A stretch of 12,747 nt of DNA, taken from an uncultured Collinsella sp. Its GTDB lineage: Bacteria > Actinomycetota > Coriobacteriia > Coriobacteriales > Coriobacteriaceae. Positions within the stretch are counted from its first letter, which is position 1. The number at the start of each line of letters is the position of its first letter. The stretch lies in assembly GCA_900551625.1 (NCBI GenBank), contig URWZ01000021.1:1-12747 (forward strand), given 5' to 3'. Positions 1-8,152 of the stretch are shown in pieces. A program made the position numbers and the translations under genes. The notes under the pieces were generated by a model, which saw nothing but the letters and a program-made list of their open reading frames with translations, had not been told where the DNA came from and did no database searches.

Positions 1-1886
1 GCCTTGGTAAGCTGACCGCCCTCGTCGTGGCCCACGTAACCCGGAGGGCTACCGATAAGCTTGGAGACCTCGAACTCGCTGCCGAACTCCGACATGTCGA
101 AGCTGATGAGCGCGTCCTTACTGCCAAAGAGGTACTCGGCGAGCGTCTTGGCGAGCTCGGTCTTGCCCGTGCCGGTGGGACCCAGGAAGATAAAGCTGCC
201 GCCGGGGCGACGCGGGTCCTTGAGCGGCGAGCGGCTGCGGCGCACGGCTTTGGCAACTGCCTCGACAGCCTCATCCTGACCGATGATGCGCGTCTTGAGC
301 ACGCTTTCGGCCTGCAGCAGGCGACGGCTCTCGCTCTCGGTAAGCGAGGACACCGGCACGCCCGAGGTCACGGACACGATATCGGCGATCTGGCTCACGT
401 CAATAGTGAGCGGGCTCGCGTCGAGCTCGGCCGTCCAGGCAGCCTTGGCCTCGGCAAGCTCAATCTCGGCAGCCTTTTGCTGCTCAGTGATCTCGGCAGC
501 CTTGTTCATGTCGTCGCTCTCGGTGGCCTCCTGTGCGGCAGCCTTGAGCTCCTCGACGCGATGCTCGGCCTCACGCACCGGCTCGGGCGCGCGATTCGCG
601 GCGATGCGAGCGCGGGCACCGGCCTCGTCAATGAGGTCGATGGCCTTATCGGGCAGGAAGCGATCCTGGATGTAGCGGTTGGAAAGGTTCGCGGCAGCCT
701 CGATAGCACCCTGCGTATAGCGCACATGGTGATGCTCCTCGTAGCGCGGCTTGAGCGCGGTCAGGATCTTGACCGTGTCCTCGACGCTCGGCTCCTCGAC
801 ATCGATGGTCTGGAAGCGACGCTCGAAAGCCGGGTCCTTGGTGAGGTACTTGCGGAATTCCTCGGCCGTGGTGGCGCCGATAATCTGGAAGGCGCCGCGC
901 GCGAGCACGGGCTTGAGCATGGAGCTCGCGTCGATGGAGCCCTCGGCAGAACCGGCACCGATGATGGTGTGCATCTCGTCGATAAACAGGATGACGTCGT
1001 CGGCTTCGGTGGCCTCTTGGATCACGTTCTTGAGGCGCTCCTCAAACTCGCCGCGATACTTGGCGCCCGCCACGAGGCCCGGCAGGTCGAGCGTCCAGAT
1101 ATTCTGGTTAATGAGGTTCTCGGGCACGTTGCCGGCTGCAATCTGCTGAGCCAGGCCCTCGACGATGGCCGTCTTGCCCACGCCGGGGTCGCCCAGAATG
1201 AGCGGGTTGTTCTTGGTGCGGCGCGAAAGAATTTCCATCATACGCTGGACTTCCTTTTCGCGACCAATTACAGGGTCGAGCTCGCCGTCGCGCGCCTTCT
1301 GCGTGAGGTTAGTCGCGAACTGCTTAAGCGTATCGGTGCCACTCCCCTTTTGCTGAGAGGCATCCGAGCCGCTAAAGAACGGCAGGCCCGCACCGGGACG
1401 CCCGGCACCGGCGCCGGCGAGCGGACGCTTCTTGTCCTGGTCCTTGGCGGTGAGTTTCTCGATAGCCTTTTTGATAGAGGCGGACGACACACCCAGGCGC
1501 ATGAGGATGTCCATGGCCATGCCGTTGCCCTCTTCGACGATGCCGATCAGCAAGTGCTCGGTCGACACGTAGGTCTGGTTATTCTCACGCGCCACGCGGA
1601 ATGAACGCTCCATCACGCTAATGACGAGCGGCGTAAAGGCGAGCTTGGCCGCCTCGGTCTCCTCGCTGGGCTCGGGAACCGTGGTCTGGACCTCTTTGAG
1701 AGTATCCATGATGTCATCGTAGGAGATGTCGAGCGAACGCAGTGCCTCGGCGGCAATGCCCTCGTCCTCCTTGGCAAGCGCGAGCAGCAGGTGCTCGGTG
1801 CCCACCTTATTTGAATGAAGATCAAGCGCCTCTTGCTTGGCCATGGACATGACCTTGCGCGCTCGATCGGTAAATCTATCTAACAT
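1..1886 (-). CDS. clpC: ATP-dependent Clp protease ATP-binding subunit ClpC (3' end outside window)
   Basis: This is a Hsp100/AAA+ unfoldase that feeds proteins to the ClpP peptidase in the cytoplasm. The first 628 codons are present; the C-terminus, including the ClpP-docking loop, lies beyond the left edge. Visible in order: two Clp-N repeats (about residues 1-145), a Gly/Pro/Ala-rich linker (about 150-180), NBD1 with Walker A GDPGVGKT (232-239) and Walker B ILFIDEMH (299-306), a short charged coiled-coil middle domain (about 430-485), and NBD2 with Walker A GPTGTGKT (569-576). The short middle domain and the N-terminal repeats point to ClpC rather than ClpB. The ATG at 1886 is chosen because AAGGAAA (about 1895-1901) precedes it and the Clp-N domain starts at once ([10 protein letters not shown]). 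It is separated by 192 bp from the upstream tetR and probably has its own promoter. Confidence 0.96.
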   Translation of the reverse strand, partial: MLDRFTDRARKVMSMAKQEALDLHSNKVGTEHLLLALAKEDEGIAAEALRSLDISYDDIMDTLKEVQTTVPEPSEETEAAKLAFTPLVISVMERSFRVARENNQTYVSTEHLLIGIVEEGNGMAMDILMRLGVSSASIKKAIEKLTAKDQDKKRPLAGAGAGRPGAGLPFFSGSDASQQKGSGTDTLKQFATNLTQKARDGELDPVIGREKEVQRMMEILSRRTKNNPLILGDPGVGKTAIVEGLAQQIAAGNVPENLINQNIWTLDLPGLVAGAKYRGEFEERLKNVIQEATEADDVILFIDEMHTIIGAGSAEGSIDASSMLKPVLARGAFQIIGATTAEEFRKYLTKDPAFERRFQTIDVEEPSVEDTVKILTALKPRYEEHHHVRYTQGAIEAAANLSNRYIQDRFLPDKAIDLIDEAGARARIAANRAPEPVREAEHRVEELKAAAQEATESDDMNKAAEITEQQKAAEIELAEAKAAWTAELDASPLTIDVSQIADIVSVTSGVPVSSLTESESRRLLQAESVLKTRIIGQDEAVEAVAKAVRRSRSPLKDPRRPGGSFIFLGPTGTGKTELAKTLAEYLFGSKDALISFDMSEFGSEFEVSKLIGSPPGYVGHDEGGQLTK

Positions 1887-1968
1887 GCTCGTTTCCTTAC
1901 ATGAGTTCATCGAAATCAAAACGCCCGCCCGTCGGCGGCGCTTTTGTCTCTTTACCCACAGGTTGTCT

Positions 1969-1997
1969 ATGTTAACAGCTGGAGGAATATCTATAAA
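1969..1997 (-). promoter_or_regulatory. Candidate clpC promoter
   Basis: Reading the minus strand, TTTATA (1992-1997) is followed after 17 bases by TAACAT (1969-1974), which is preceded by TGT, giving an extended -10 of the TGnTAnnnT form. It would give a leader of about 75 nt before clpC. No CIRCE element is visible. TATAGA at about 1989-1994 is an alternative -10. This is pattern matching only. Confidence 0.35.
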
Positions 1998-2025
1998 CCC
2001 GGCTCACATGAATGCAGGTTATGAC

Positions 2026-2053
2026 CGCATCGCGGGACTCACCGCGCGATGCG
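2026..2053. repeat. Inverted repeat between tetR and clpC
   Basis: Perfect 9-bp arms CGCATCGCG (2026-2034) and CGCGATGCG (2045-2053) are separated by 10 bases. The repeat lies 25 bp after the tetR stop and upstream of the candidate clpC promoter. On the minus strand it is not followed by a T-run, so it is a poor intrinsic terminator. It could be a weak terminator, an mRNA 3'-end stabiliser or a regulator site for clpC. Confidence 0.5.
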
Positions 2054-2078
2054 CGACAGGCGCCCCGCAAGAGAAACC

Positions 2079-2768
2079 CTAGGCGTCTTTCACCACGTCG
2101 GGACTCGTCGCACGCGATGCGCGATAGGCATCGGCCTCCTTGGAGACGCGTCCGAGCAACTCGGATGTATCGACGCCCTCGACTTGCGCGACCGTTTCCA
2201 CCGTCTGCATGGCGACCGCCCTCAGGTACGCGCACGCGCTGTCCCCCAGCTGCTCGAGGTCTATCTCCTCGCCGCCCTCCCGGGCAAAGCCGACCGCCAT
2301 CACAAAGTCCATGATGCCCGAGACCAGAAAGCCCACCGCAAAGCTCGAATCCGCCTTGAGCTCTTCTCCGTCGGGGTGGACGATCTCTCTCACGCGGTCG
2401 ATGATGATCGTATGGATGCCCTGCACGACCTGCTCGGCGGCACCCGCCCTCATGGTGATGACGATGCGCCGCAGCAGGCAGCGGACGTCGCGCCGGTCGA
2501 ACGCCGAAAGGTCGCCCTCGCTCGAAAAATGCCAGAGGGCATCGGTGATGAGCTCGTTATCCTGCAGCAGTTGGGCTATGGCGATGGCGACGAGTTCATC
2601 GAAATCGTGAAAATAGTAGTAAAACGTTCCGCGATTGCACCGGGCGGCGCGGGTCACCTCGCCAACCGACAGCTCGAAGATGCTGTTGTTCTCGATGAGC
2701 TCCCAAAACGCCTCGATGATACGGGTGCGTGCATCGGGCGCATCGGCGTCCTTACGCGGTCTCGCCAT
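2079..2768 (-). CDS. TetR/AcrR-family transcriptional regulator
   Basis: This is a 229-residue cytoplasmic DNA-binding repressor-type protein. The N-terminal TetR helix-turn-helix spans about residues 14-60, with the usual recognition-helix region (SVGEVTRAARCNRGTFYYYF, 34-53). The rest is the helical ligand-binding/dimer domain, whose ligand is unknown. The reading frame is open from a GTG at 2777. I prefer the ATG at 2768 because GGTGAGG (2771-2777) sits just upstream as a ribosome site and the basic MARPRK start is typical of the family. The start overlaps the 3' end of the giant activase gene by 17 bp, so the two are probably co-transcribed and translationally coupled. A perfect palindrome at 7241-7261, ahead of the activase, is a likely binding site. 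TAG stop at 2079-2081. Confidence 0.93.
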   Translation of the reverse strand: MARPRKDADAPDARTRIIEAFWELIENNSIFELSVGEVTRAARCNRGTFYYYFHDFDELVAIAIAQLLQDNELITDALWHFSSEGDLSAFDRRDVRCLLRRIVITMRAGAAEQVVQGIHTIIIDRVREIVHPDGEELKADSSFAVGFLVSGIMDFVMAVGFAREGGEEIDLEQLGDSACAYLRAVAMQTVETVAQVEGVDTSELLGRVSKEADAYRASRATSPDVVKDA

Positions 2769-5700
2769 GCGCCTCACCGCACCCCTGCGCCTTGGCGTTC
2801 ATGATGAGCATCTGAAGACGGTTCTCCACGTTGGCGAAGCTCACGTCGGGATCGTAGTCGAGCGGCAGGAACTGCGCCGTGGGATACTGCTCCTTGAGCG
2901 CATGGATGAGCCCGCGCCCCACGACATGGTTGGGCAGACACCCGAACGGCTGCAGGATCACGAAGTTGCGGCAGCCGCGCTTGGCGTGCTCGAGGATCTC
3001 CGCCGGAATCAGCACGCCCTCGCCCGCATCGAACGTATGGTGCAGGATCTTATCGCTCGCGCGCACGAGCTCGGGCATGCGCGTCGGCGGCTCGTAGAGC
3101 GGGCTCGCCGCGCCCAGGCGGTCGCAACGGTCGTGCGCGAGCTCGAACAGGTTGTCCGCCGTGGCGTACCAGGCCTTTTCGGGCAGCGACAGGTCGACGT
3201 GGAACTCGCGCGACTGCGCATGCTTGTAGAAATAGGTCTTGCGGATCACGTCGGTCATGCGCGCCTCGATGACCTCGAGCCCGTTGTCCTCGAGGTAGCG
3301 CTCGATCTCGTGGTTGGCGCCGAGATGGAAATTGAGCAGGTACTCGCCCACGATGAGAACGGTCGGATGCGGGTTCGAGCGGTCGTACGGAACGGCGTCC
3401 ATGATCGCAAGCGCGCGTTTGAAGCCCGTCGCCTGGCCTCTCAGCCCGGAGCGCTCCATGCCCTCGATAACCTCATCGAGCGCGCGGTCGAACGCAGCGT
3501 CCGCCGCGCCCTTCTCGAGCTCGTAGGGACGGATGCGCCTAAGCATGGCCTCGAGGGTATCGATCATGGGAAGACCGTAGGCGATCTGGATGCTCGGGCC
3601 AAGGCCGAGCTTGAAGCCCGGATGCGCATTGTGGGCATCGACGTCGTCGTTGGTGAGCACCGGGACATAGTCGTATCCCGCGTCGTCGAGCGCGCGGCGC
3701 AGCAGGGGCATGTAGTGCGTCAGGCGGCAGTCACCGATATACTTGCCAGTCACCACGGCGACGTCGTGCGGGTCGTACTTACCGCTCTCGAGTGCCGCGA
3801 GCGCCTCGCCGATCACGATTTGCGCGGGGAAGCAGATGTCGTTGTGCACATAGCGTTTGCCCAGGCGGATGGCATCCTCGCGCCCGATATCAAGGGCCTC
3901 GGCGCGCACGCCCTGATTGCGCATCGCCGCGGTCATGAGCCTGCAGAACGCATGGGAGGTGTTGGGGACCAGCGCGATCTTGTCGTGCCGGTCGCGCTTG
4001 GTGTACTTGACCTTATACGGGTCGTCGAGCGGATGGACCGCGTGCACCCGGGCGCCCTCGGCACGCTCCTCCGCGCGACGACGGTTGACCGACTCGATAA
4101 ACGAACGCACGCGAATGCCCATGGGACCGGCGACGTCGCTCTCATCGAGCTTGATCATCATCGGAACCTTGGAGCCCATCTCGCCCATCATGCGCGCGAT
4201 CTCATCGGTGAGATACGCATCGTGGCCGCAGCCGAAGCTGCCCATCTGCACGAGCTCGAGCTCGGGCGTCGATGCGACGATGACCGCGCACGACAGCATG
4301 CGCGCATGGTAGTTGTTCACGATGTCGATGCGGCTGTTGGAAAGATCGACGTTGCAGACCCCCGGCACCGCATCGGGCGTCAGCACGGGGATGCCGCGCT
4401 CAGAGAAGAGCTTGGGCAGCCCGTGGTTGACCAGCGGGTCGTTGTGGTACGGGCGCGAAGCGATCACCACCGCGTAGCCGCCGTCCTCGCGCACGTTCTC
4501 GAGCACCTGCCTGCCGCGCAGCTGCAGCTGGTTCTCAAACGTCTGCTGCGCGCGGTCCGCCTGCTCGGTCGCCTTGGCAACCAGGTCGGCATCGATATCG
4601 AAGGTCTCCTTGCACCACGCCTTGAGCTGGCGGTTTCGGTCGCCCTCGTCGTACCAGTGGAACAGCGGCGTATCGAACGGAACGCCGAAACGCTCCTCCG
4701 GGTTATCGGAATTGCGCATCACGTAGGGGTATCCCTTTACGACGGCGCACATCCACTCGCTGGTAGAGGCGGTGTTTTCGGTGGGCACCGTCGTGATGAT
4801 GGGCATGAAGATGCGGTCGACGCCGGCGTCGACGAGATTGCGGATGTGCCCGTGGACGAGCTTGGCCGGGAAGCACACGGTGTCGGATGTGACGTGCGCC
4901 AGACCGCGCTCGTACATCGCCTTGGTGCTGCGTCCCGAGACGCGCACCTTAAAGCCGAGCGTGCTGAAGAACGTCGACCAGAACGGCATGGTGTCCCAGA
5001 ACTCGAGCACACGGGGAATGCCGATCGTGACATCGCGCCCCCCGCAGACGGGAACCGTGGGGCACGACTCGAACAGCAGCTTCTCGCGGTCGACAAAGAG
5101 ATTGGGGGCAGCCGCGGTCCGGTCGCGCCCCGTGCCGGGTGCCCGTGCCTCGCAAGCACCCTGCGGACGCAGCTCCTCCGCCGCGGGAACCTCGCGCACG
5201 AGCTCATCCCATGAGATGGCGCCGCCGCGCGGGCAGCGATTGCCCGTGACGTAAAGCGAGCCGTCGCCAAATGCCACGACCGCGCGCTGGCAGCGGTTGT
5301 TGCACCGACGGCAGGTAACGCCGCCGAACTCGCGATGCTCGAAGCGCTCCACGGCATCGAGCCCGATAAACGACGTGCCGGCGTCGCCCTTGCGGCATTT
5401 CTCGCGCGCGAGCAGGGCGATACCGATAGCGCCCATCAGCCCCGGGTGGGGCGCACGCGTGACGGATTTGCCCAGATACTGCTCGAATGCGCGCAGCACC
5501 GCGTCGTTTCGGAACGTGCCGCCCTGGACGACGACTTTGTCGCCCAGACGGTTGAGATTTGAAACGCGAATGACCTTGGTGAACACGTTCTCGATAATCG
5601 AACGGCAGAGACCGGCCATGATGTCGCCCGGACCCTTACCGCGCCGCTGCTCGGAAACGACGCTGCTGTTCATGAACACCGTGCAGCGGCTGCCGAGAAC

Positions 5701-7191
5701 GGCGGGGGCTTTGGACGAAAATGCCTCGGTCGCGATATCCTCAACGGCTATTCCGAGGTTTTTGGCAAAACCCTCGAGGAACGAGCCGCAGCCCGCAGAG
5801 CACGCCTCGTTGACGACGATATCGGTCAGCACGCCGTGGTTGAGCCAGATGGCCTTCATATCCTGTCCGCCGATGTCGAGCACGAAGGTCGCATCGGGAA
5901 CGCATGCGCACGCGGCGCGGGCGTGCGCGACCGTCTCGACCGTATGGTAGTCGGCGTGGAACGCGCGCGCGAAAAGCTCCTCGCCGTATCCCGTGGTGCC
6001 CACGGCATCGATCGCAAGCGTGACTCCCGCTGTCTCCCAGCGGTTCTTCAAGCTGACAAGACCCTGTTGGGCGACGTCGAGCGGTCTGCCGTTATTAGAC
6101 GCGTAGAACGAATCGACAAGCTCACCCGCCTCATCGACCAGGGCGAACTTGGTCGTCGTGCTCCCCGAATCGATACCGAGCGCCACACGCACCGTCTCTC
6201 CGGGCGCATACGCATCCGGACCCTTTGCCGGCGTCTCTTTGCCATGGCGTGCCATAAAATCCGCCTGCTCGGCAGGTGTGGCAAAAAAGGGCTGGGCAAG
6301 ACGTCCCTCCCCGCTTGCGGGCGCGACCGTCTCGAGCTTATCCAGCCGGACAAAAGCGTCGGGAAGGTCGATCGGTTGGGACGATGCGAACATGTCGGTC
6401 AGCGACAGGGCGGCACCGCGCGCGACCATGATCTGCGGATCGCGCGGGACGATAACCTGATCGTCCGATAGATTCAGTTGCTCCCGGAACACGCGGACCA
6501 GCGTGGGGTTGTAGGCGAGCGTACCGCCCTCGAAGATTACCGGCGGCTCGATGTCGATACCCTGGGCCAGACCGCCGATCGTTTGGCGGGCGACCGCGTG
6601 AAGCGCCGAAAGCGCCAGGTCGGTGGTAGGAATGCCCTCGTTGAGCAGCGGCTGGATATCGGTCTTTGCGTACACGCCGCAGCGGCCCGAAACCTCGTGG
6701 ACGGTCGTTCCCCGGCTTGCGAGCTGCTCGAACTCGCCCGATTCGGTGCCGACCCCCATGAGCTTTGCCATCTCGTCGATAAATGCACCGGTACCGCCTG
6801 CGCACGAGCCGTTCATGCGCATGTCGGCAACCTCGACGTCTCCCTTATCGTTGGTGCGGAAGAAGATCATCTTGGCGTCTTGGCCGCCCAGCTCGATGGC
6901 GCAGCGCGTCTGCGGATAGAACCTGCTGATCGCGAGCGCGTTGGCGACCACCTCCTGAACGTACGAGGCGCCCAGCGCGGTCGCGATATCGCGCGCACCC
7001 GAGCCGGTCACCGCAACGCGCAGCGACTCATGGGGAAAGCGCTCGGCGAGCTCGCCGAGCATGGCGCGCACGCTCGCTGTCTGACACGCCCCGTGGCGGC
7101 GATATCCCCACCACGCCTCGGTCATATCCTCGTGCATCGCGTAAACTTTGGTCGTCGTCGACCCTACGTCCAGTCCTACTAGCAACGCCAT
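2752..7191 (-). CDS. Giant fused 2-hydroxyacyl-CoA dehydratase-type activase / DUF2229 iron-sulfur protein
   Basis: This 1479-residue protein of the BadF/BadG/HgdC activase superfamily is fused to the COG3580/COG3581 (DUF2229) reductase-like family. Such proteins use ATP to push electrons to very low potential; the substrate here is unknown. Activase domain A (about 1-275) has GLDVGSTTTK (6-15), ELGGQDAK (100-107) and Cys130 and Cys171, matching the cluster ligands of HgdC. Activase domain B (about 335-597) has GIDSGSTTTK (339-348), DIGGQDMK (439-446) and Cys464, 468 and 503. A Cys4 motif follows (C627, C630, C634, C653). The DUF2229 part (about 720-1035) has CFPA at C773 and FGC at C988. The C-terminal part (about 1065-1479) has CFPA at C1120, C1155 and FGC at C1418. 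No signal peptide or membrane segment is seen, so it is cytosolic. The ATG at 7191 is preceded by CGGAG (7196-7200) and begins directly on the first phosphate motif. It shares an operon with the overlapping tetR. Family assignment is firm; function is inferred. Confidence 0.93.
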   Translation of the reverse strand: MALLVGLDVGSTTTKVYAMHEDMTEAWWGYRRHGACQTASVRAMLGELAERFPHESLRVAVTGSGARDIATALGASYVQEVVANALAISRFYPQTRCAIELGGQDAKMIFFRTNDKGDVEVADMRMNGSCAGGTGAFIDEMAKLMGVGTESGEFEQLASRGTTVHEVSGRCGVYAKTDIQPLLNEGIPTTDLALSALHAVARQTIGGLAQGIDIEPPVIFEGGTLAYNPTLVRVFREQLNLSDDQVIVPRDPQIMVARGAALSLTDMFASSQPIDLPDAFVRLDKLETVAPASGEGRLAQPFFATPAEQADFMARHGKETPAKGPDAYAPGETVRVALGIDSGSTTTKFALVDEAGELVDSFYASNNGRPLDVAQQGLVSLKNRWETAGVTLAIDAVGTTGYGEELFARAFHADYHTVETVAHARAACACVPDATFVLDIGGQDMKAIWLNHGVLTDIVVNEACSAGCGSFLEGFAKNLGIAVEDIATEAFSSKAPAVLGSRCTVFMNSSVVSEQRRGKGPGDIMAGLCRSIIENVFTKVIRVSNLNRLGDKVVVQGGTFRNDAVLRAFEQYLGKSVTRAPHPGLMGAIGIALLAREKCRKGDAGTSFIGLDAVERFEHREFGGVTCRRCNNRCQRAVVAFGDGSLYVTGNRCPRGGAISWDELVREVPAAEELRPQGACEARAPGTGRDRTAAAPNLFVDREKLLFESCPTVPVCGGRDVTIGIPRVLEFWDTMPFWSTFFSTLGFKVRVSGRSTKAMYERGLAHVTSDTVCFPAKLVHGHIRNLVDAGVDRIFMPIITTVPTENTASTSEWMCAVVKGYPYVMRNSDNPEERFGVPFDTPLFHWYDEGDRNRQLKAWCKETFDIDADLVAKATEQADRAQQTFENQLQLRGRQVLENVREDGGYAVVIASRPYHNDPLVNHGLPKLFSERGIPVLTPDAVPGVCNVDLSNSRIDIVNNYHARMLSCAVIVASTPELELVQMGSFGCGHDAYLTDEIARMMGEMGSKVPMMIKLDESDVAGPMGIRVRSFIESVNRRRAEERAEGARVHAVHPLDDPYKVKYTKRDRHDKIALVPNTSHAFCRLMTAAMRNQGVRAEALDIGREDAIRLGKRYVHNDICFPAQIVIGEALAALESGKYDPHDVAVVTGKYIGDCRLTHYMPLLRRALDDAGYDYVPVLTNDDVDAHNAHPGFKLGLGPSIQIAYGLPMIDTLEAMLRRIRPYELEKGAADAAFDRALDEVIEGMERSGLRGQATGFKRALAIMDAVPYDRSNPHPTVLIVGEYLLNFHLGANHEIERYLEDNGLEVIEARMTDVIRKTYFYKHAQSREFHVDLSLPEKAWYATADNLFELAHDRCDRLGAASPLYEPPTRMPELVRASDKILHHTFDAGEGVLIPAEILEHAKRGCRNFVILQPFGCLPNHVVGRGLIHALKEQYPTAQFLPLDYDPDVSFANVENRLQMLIMNAKAQGCGEAHGETA

Positions 7192-7223
7192 AATGCTCCG
7201 TCTCTCGCATTTTTCCTGCTAGA

Positions 7224-7232
7224 GATATACCA
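7224..7232 (-). promoter_or_regulatory. Extended -10 promoter of the activase-tetR operon
   Basis: Minus strand TGG-TATATC fits an extended -10 (TGn followed by a TATAAT-like hexamer). Transcription would begin near 7217, about 26 nt before the activase ATG. No good -35 is present at 17 bp spacing; that position (7247-7252) is occupied by the centre of the 21-bp palindrome. Confidence 0.5.
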
Positions 7233-7240
7233 CTCTACGT

Positions 7241-7261
7241 AATACAACAGACTGTTGTATT
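7241..7261. promoter_or_regulatory. Perfect 21-bp palindrome, candidate TetR operator
   Basis: Arm AATACAACAG, a one-base spacer A, then the exact complement CTGTTGTATT. The length and symmetry are typical of TetR-family operators. It overlaps the expected -35 region of the activase-tetR promoter, so binding would block RNA polymerase. The only regulator in this transcription unit is the TetR protein encoded at 2079-2768. No U-run follows on either strand, so it is not a terminator. Confidence 0.72.
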
Positions 7262-7270
7262 TAAACTCCG

Positions 7271-7306
7271 TATAAAATGCGGCTGCCGAAACGCTTCAGC
7301 AGCCGC
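7271..7306 (-). terminator. Intrinsic terminator after the DUF2798 gene
   Basis: Arms GCGGCTGC (7279-7286) and GCAGCCGC (7299-7306) pair perfectly. After one mismatch the stem continues with three more pairs, leaving a four-base loop. On the minus strand it is followed by ATTTTATA. It separates the DUF2798 transcript from the activase operon promoter just downstream. Confidence 0.75.
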
Positions 7307-7418
7307 CGAATGCACCAACAGATTGTTCTGCGCGCTAGCACGTCGGGCAACGGAGCAGCACGGGCCCTCCGGTCATGCGCACCGCTCGCGCCCGCGATGT
7401 CGCCGAGCGAGCTATCCA

Positions 7419-7470
7419 CGCTTAGGGCTCCAACCAAGCAAGTCGCCCGCGCTCAGCAGATCCCTAAGCG
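7419..7470. repeat. Inverted repeat directly after the DUF2798 stop
   Basis: Arms CGCTTAGGG (7419-7427) and CCCTAAGCG (7462-7470) are perfect over 9 bp with a 34-base loop, beginning 3 bases after the stop codon on the minus strand. GCGAGCTA also occurs twice here (7407-7414 and 7468-7475). No T-run follows. It is possibly a 3'-UTR hairpin; apart from this and the terminator at 7271-7306 I see nothing in 7307-7472. Confidence 0.4.
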
Positions 7471-7472
7471 AG

Positions 7473-8021
7473 CTACTCGCACTCAGGAGCCATAGCCTGC
7501 TCCAAGAGCTCGGCATGCTCCTCCTCGAAAACCGTCCCCACAGGGAAGGCGCGACGGAAGACGAAGTGGGAAATCGGACCGGCTACCAAAAGGTTCCACG
7601 GCAGCGCCATCACAAAATTATGCGGGATGTTGATCATCCAGATCGCGGGCACGGAATACAGGTTCGCAAGGATGCCACCGGGCATGTGCGTCAGACCCTC
7701 GCAGGCACCGTACAGCGACATGATGATGACCATGGGAACGACCATGCAGGAGCTGACGGCGAGCGTCATGGCGAGCGGCGAGCTCTTGCCCGGAGTGACC
7801 AAGTACTTAAAGGCGAAACCCTTGGCGAGCGGGCTGGCGACGAACCAGTCGCAGCACATGGCAAAAATGTAGGCAACGGGGAAGCCGAGCCACGCAGCGG
7901 CAACGACCTCGCCGTTGATGACCCCGTGCTGCAGGGCAACGTTGTAGATGCTCATCCAGAGCACCATGCAAAAGCACATGATAAAGGTGAACAGCAGGCT
8001 CTCTCGTTTGTTGATAGGCAT
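7473..8021 (-). CDS. DUF2798-type small integral membrane protein
   Basis: This 182-residue membrane protein has about four hydrophobic segments (residues about 8-29, 41-62, 84-105, 122-150). The pattern fits DUF2798 (PF11391), whose typical unit is a two-helix segment of about 75 residues with Phe/Met/Ser-rich first helices. Two units seem to be present here: one beginning at LLFTFIMCF (9-17) and one at PLAMTLAVS (82-90). The function of the family is unknown. The frame is open back to 8081, but that start would lie inside a strong terminator hairpin (8070-8116). The ATG at 8021 with GAGGAA upstream (about 8031-8036, spacing rather long) starts right before the first helix and is preferred. 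The gene is monocistronic, with an attenuator-like leader before it and its own terminator after it. Confidence 0.78.
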   Translation of the reverse strand: MPINKRESLLFTFIMCFCMVLWMSIYNVALQHGVINGEVVAAAWLGFPVAYIFAMCCDWFVASPLAKGFAFKYLVTPGKSSPLAMTLAVSSCMVVPMVIIMSLYGACEGLTHMPGGILANLYSVPAIWMINIPHNFVMALPWNLLVAGPISHFVFRRAFPVGTVFEEEHAELLEQAMAPECE

Positions 8022-8065
8022 GAAGGGCAGATTCCTCTCTGTGTTGTGCCGCGGCACCACGCAAC

Positions 8066-8116
8066 AAAAACGGGCGGGCAAGATGGAGCTGTTGGGACTT
8101 CATCTCGCCCGCCCGT
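8066..8116 (-). terminator. Strong intrinsic terminator in the leader of the DUF2798 gene
   Basis: Arms ACGGGCGGGC (8070-8079) and GCCCGCCCGT (8107-8116) are perfect over 10 bp. After one A/C mismatch, AGATG/CATCT (8081-8085, 8101-8105) extends the stem. On the minus strand the stem runs straight into five T's (8066-8070). It ends 44 bp before the DUF2798 ATG and just downstream of a candidate promoter. It is therefore either the terminator of upstream (thrE) transcription or a transcription attenuator. Confidence 0.8.
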
Positions 8117-8152
8117 GGTACGTGCGTCTGCGACTACTTATGTGGTGGAACT

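Noticed and set aside
27-1604. A 525-codon open frame on the plus strand
   Set aside because: It is antisense to clpC and has low-complexity Leu/Gly/Ala/Arg composition. The minus strand encodes a clear ClpC with all its motifs.
1941-1956. CtsR-like boxes (TTTTGTC and TTTACCC) upstream of clpC
   Set aside because: They match the CtsR consensus poorly and at the wrong spacing, and no CtsR gene is in the window.
2635-5214. An 859-codon open frame on the plus strand
   Set aside because: It lies fully opposite the activase gene. The stop-free run comes from the GC-rich codon use of the real gene. Its translation is rich in Arg, His, Val and Leu with no domain, and it lacks a ribosome site.
5836-7182. 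Two further plus-strand frames of more than 200 codons (5836-6471 and 6478-7182)
   Set aside because: Both are shadows of the conserved activase domains on the other strand.
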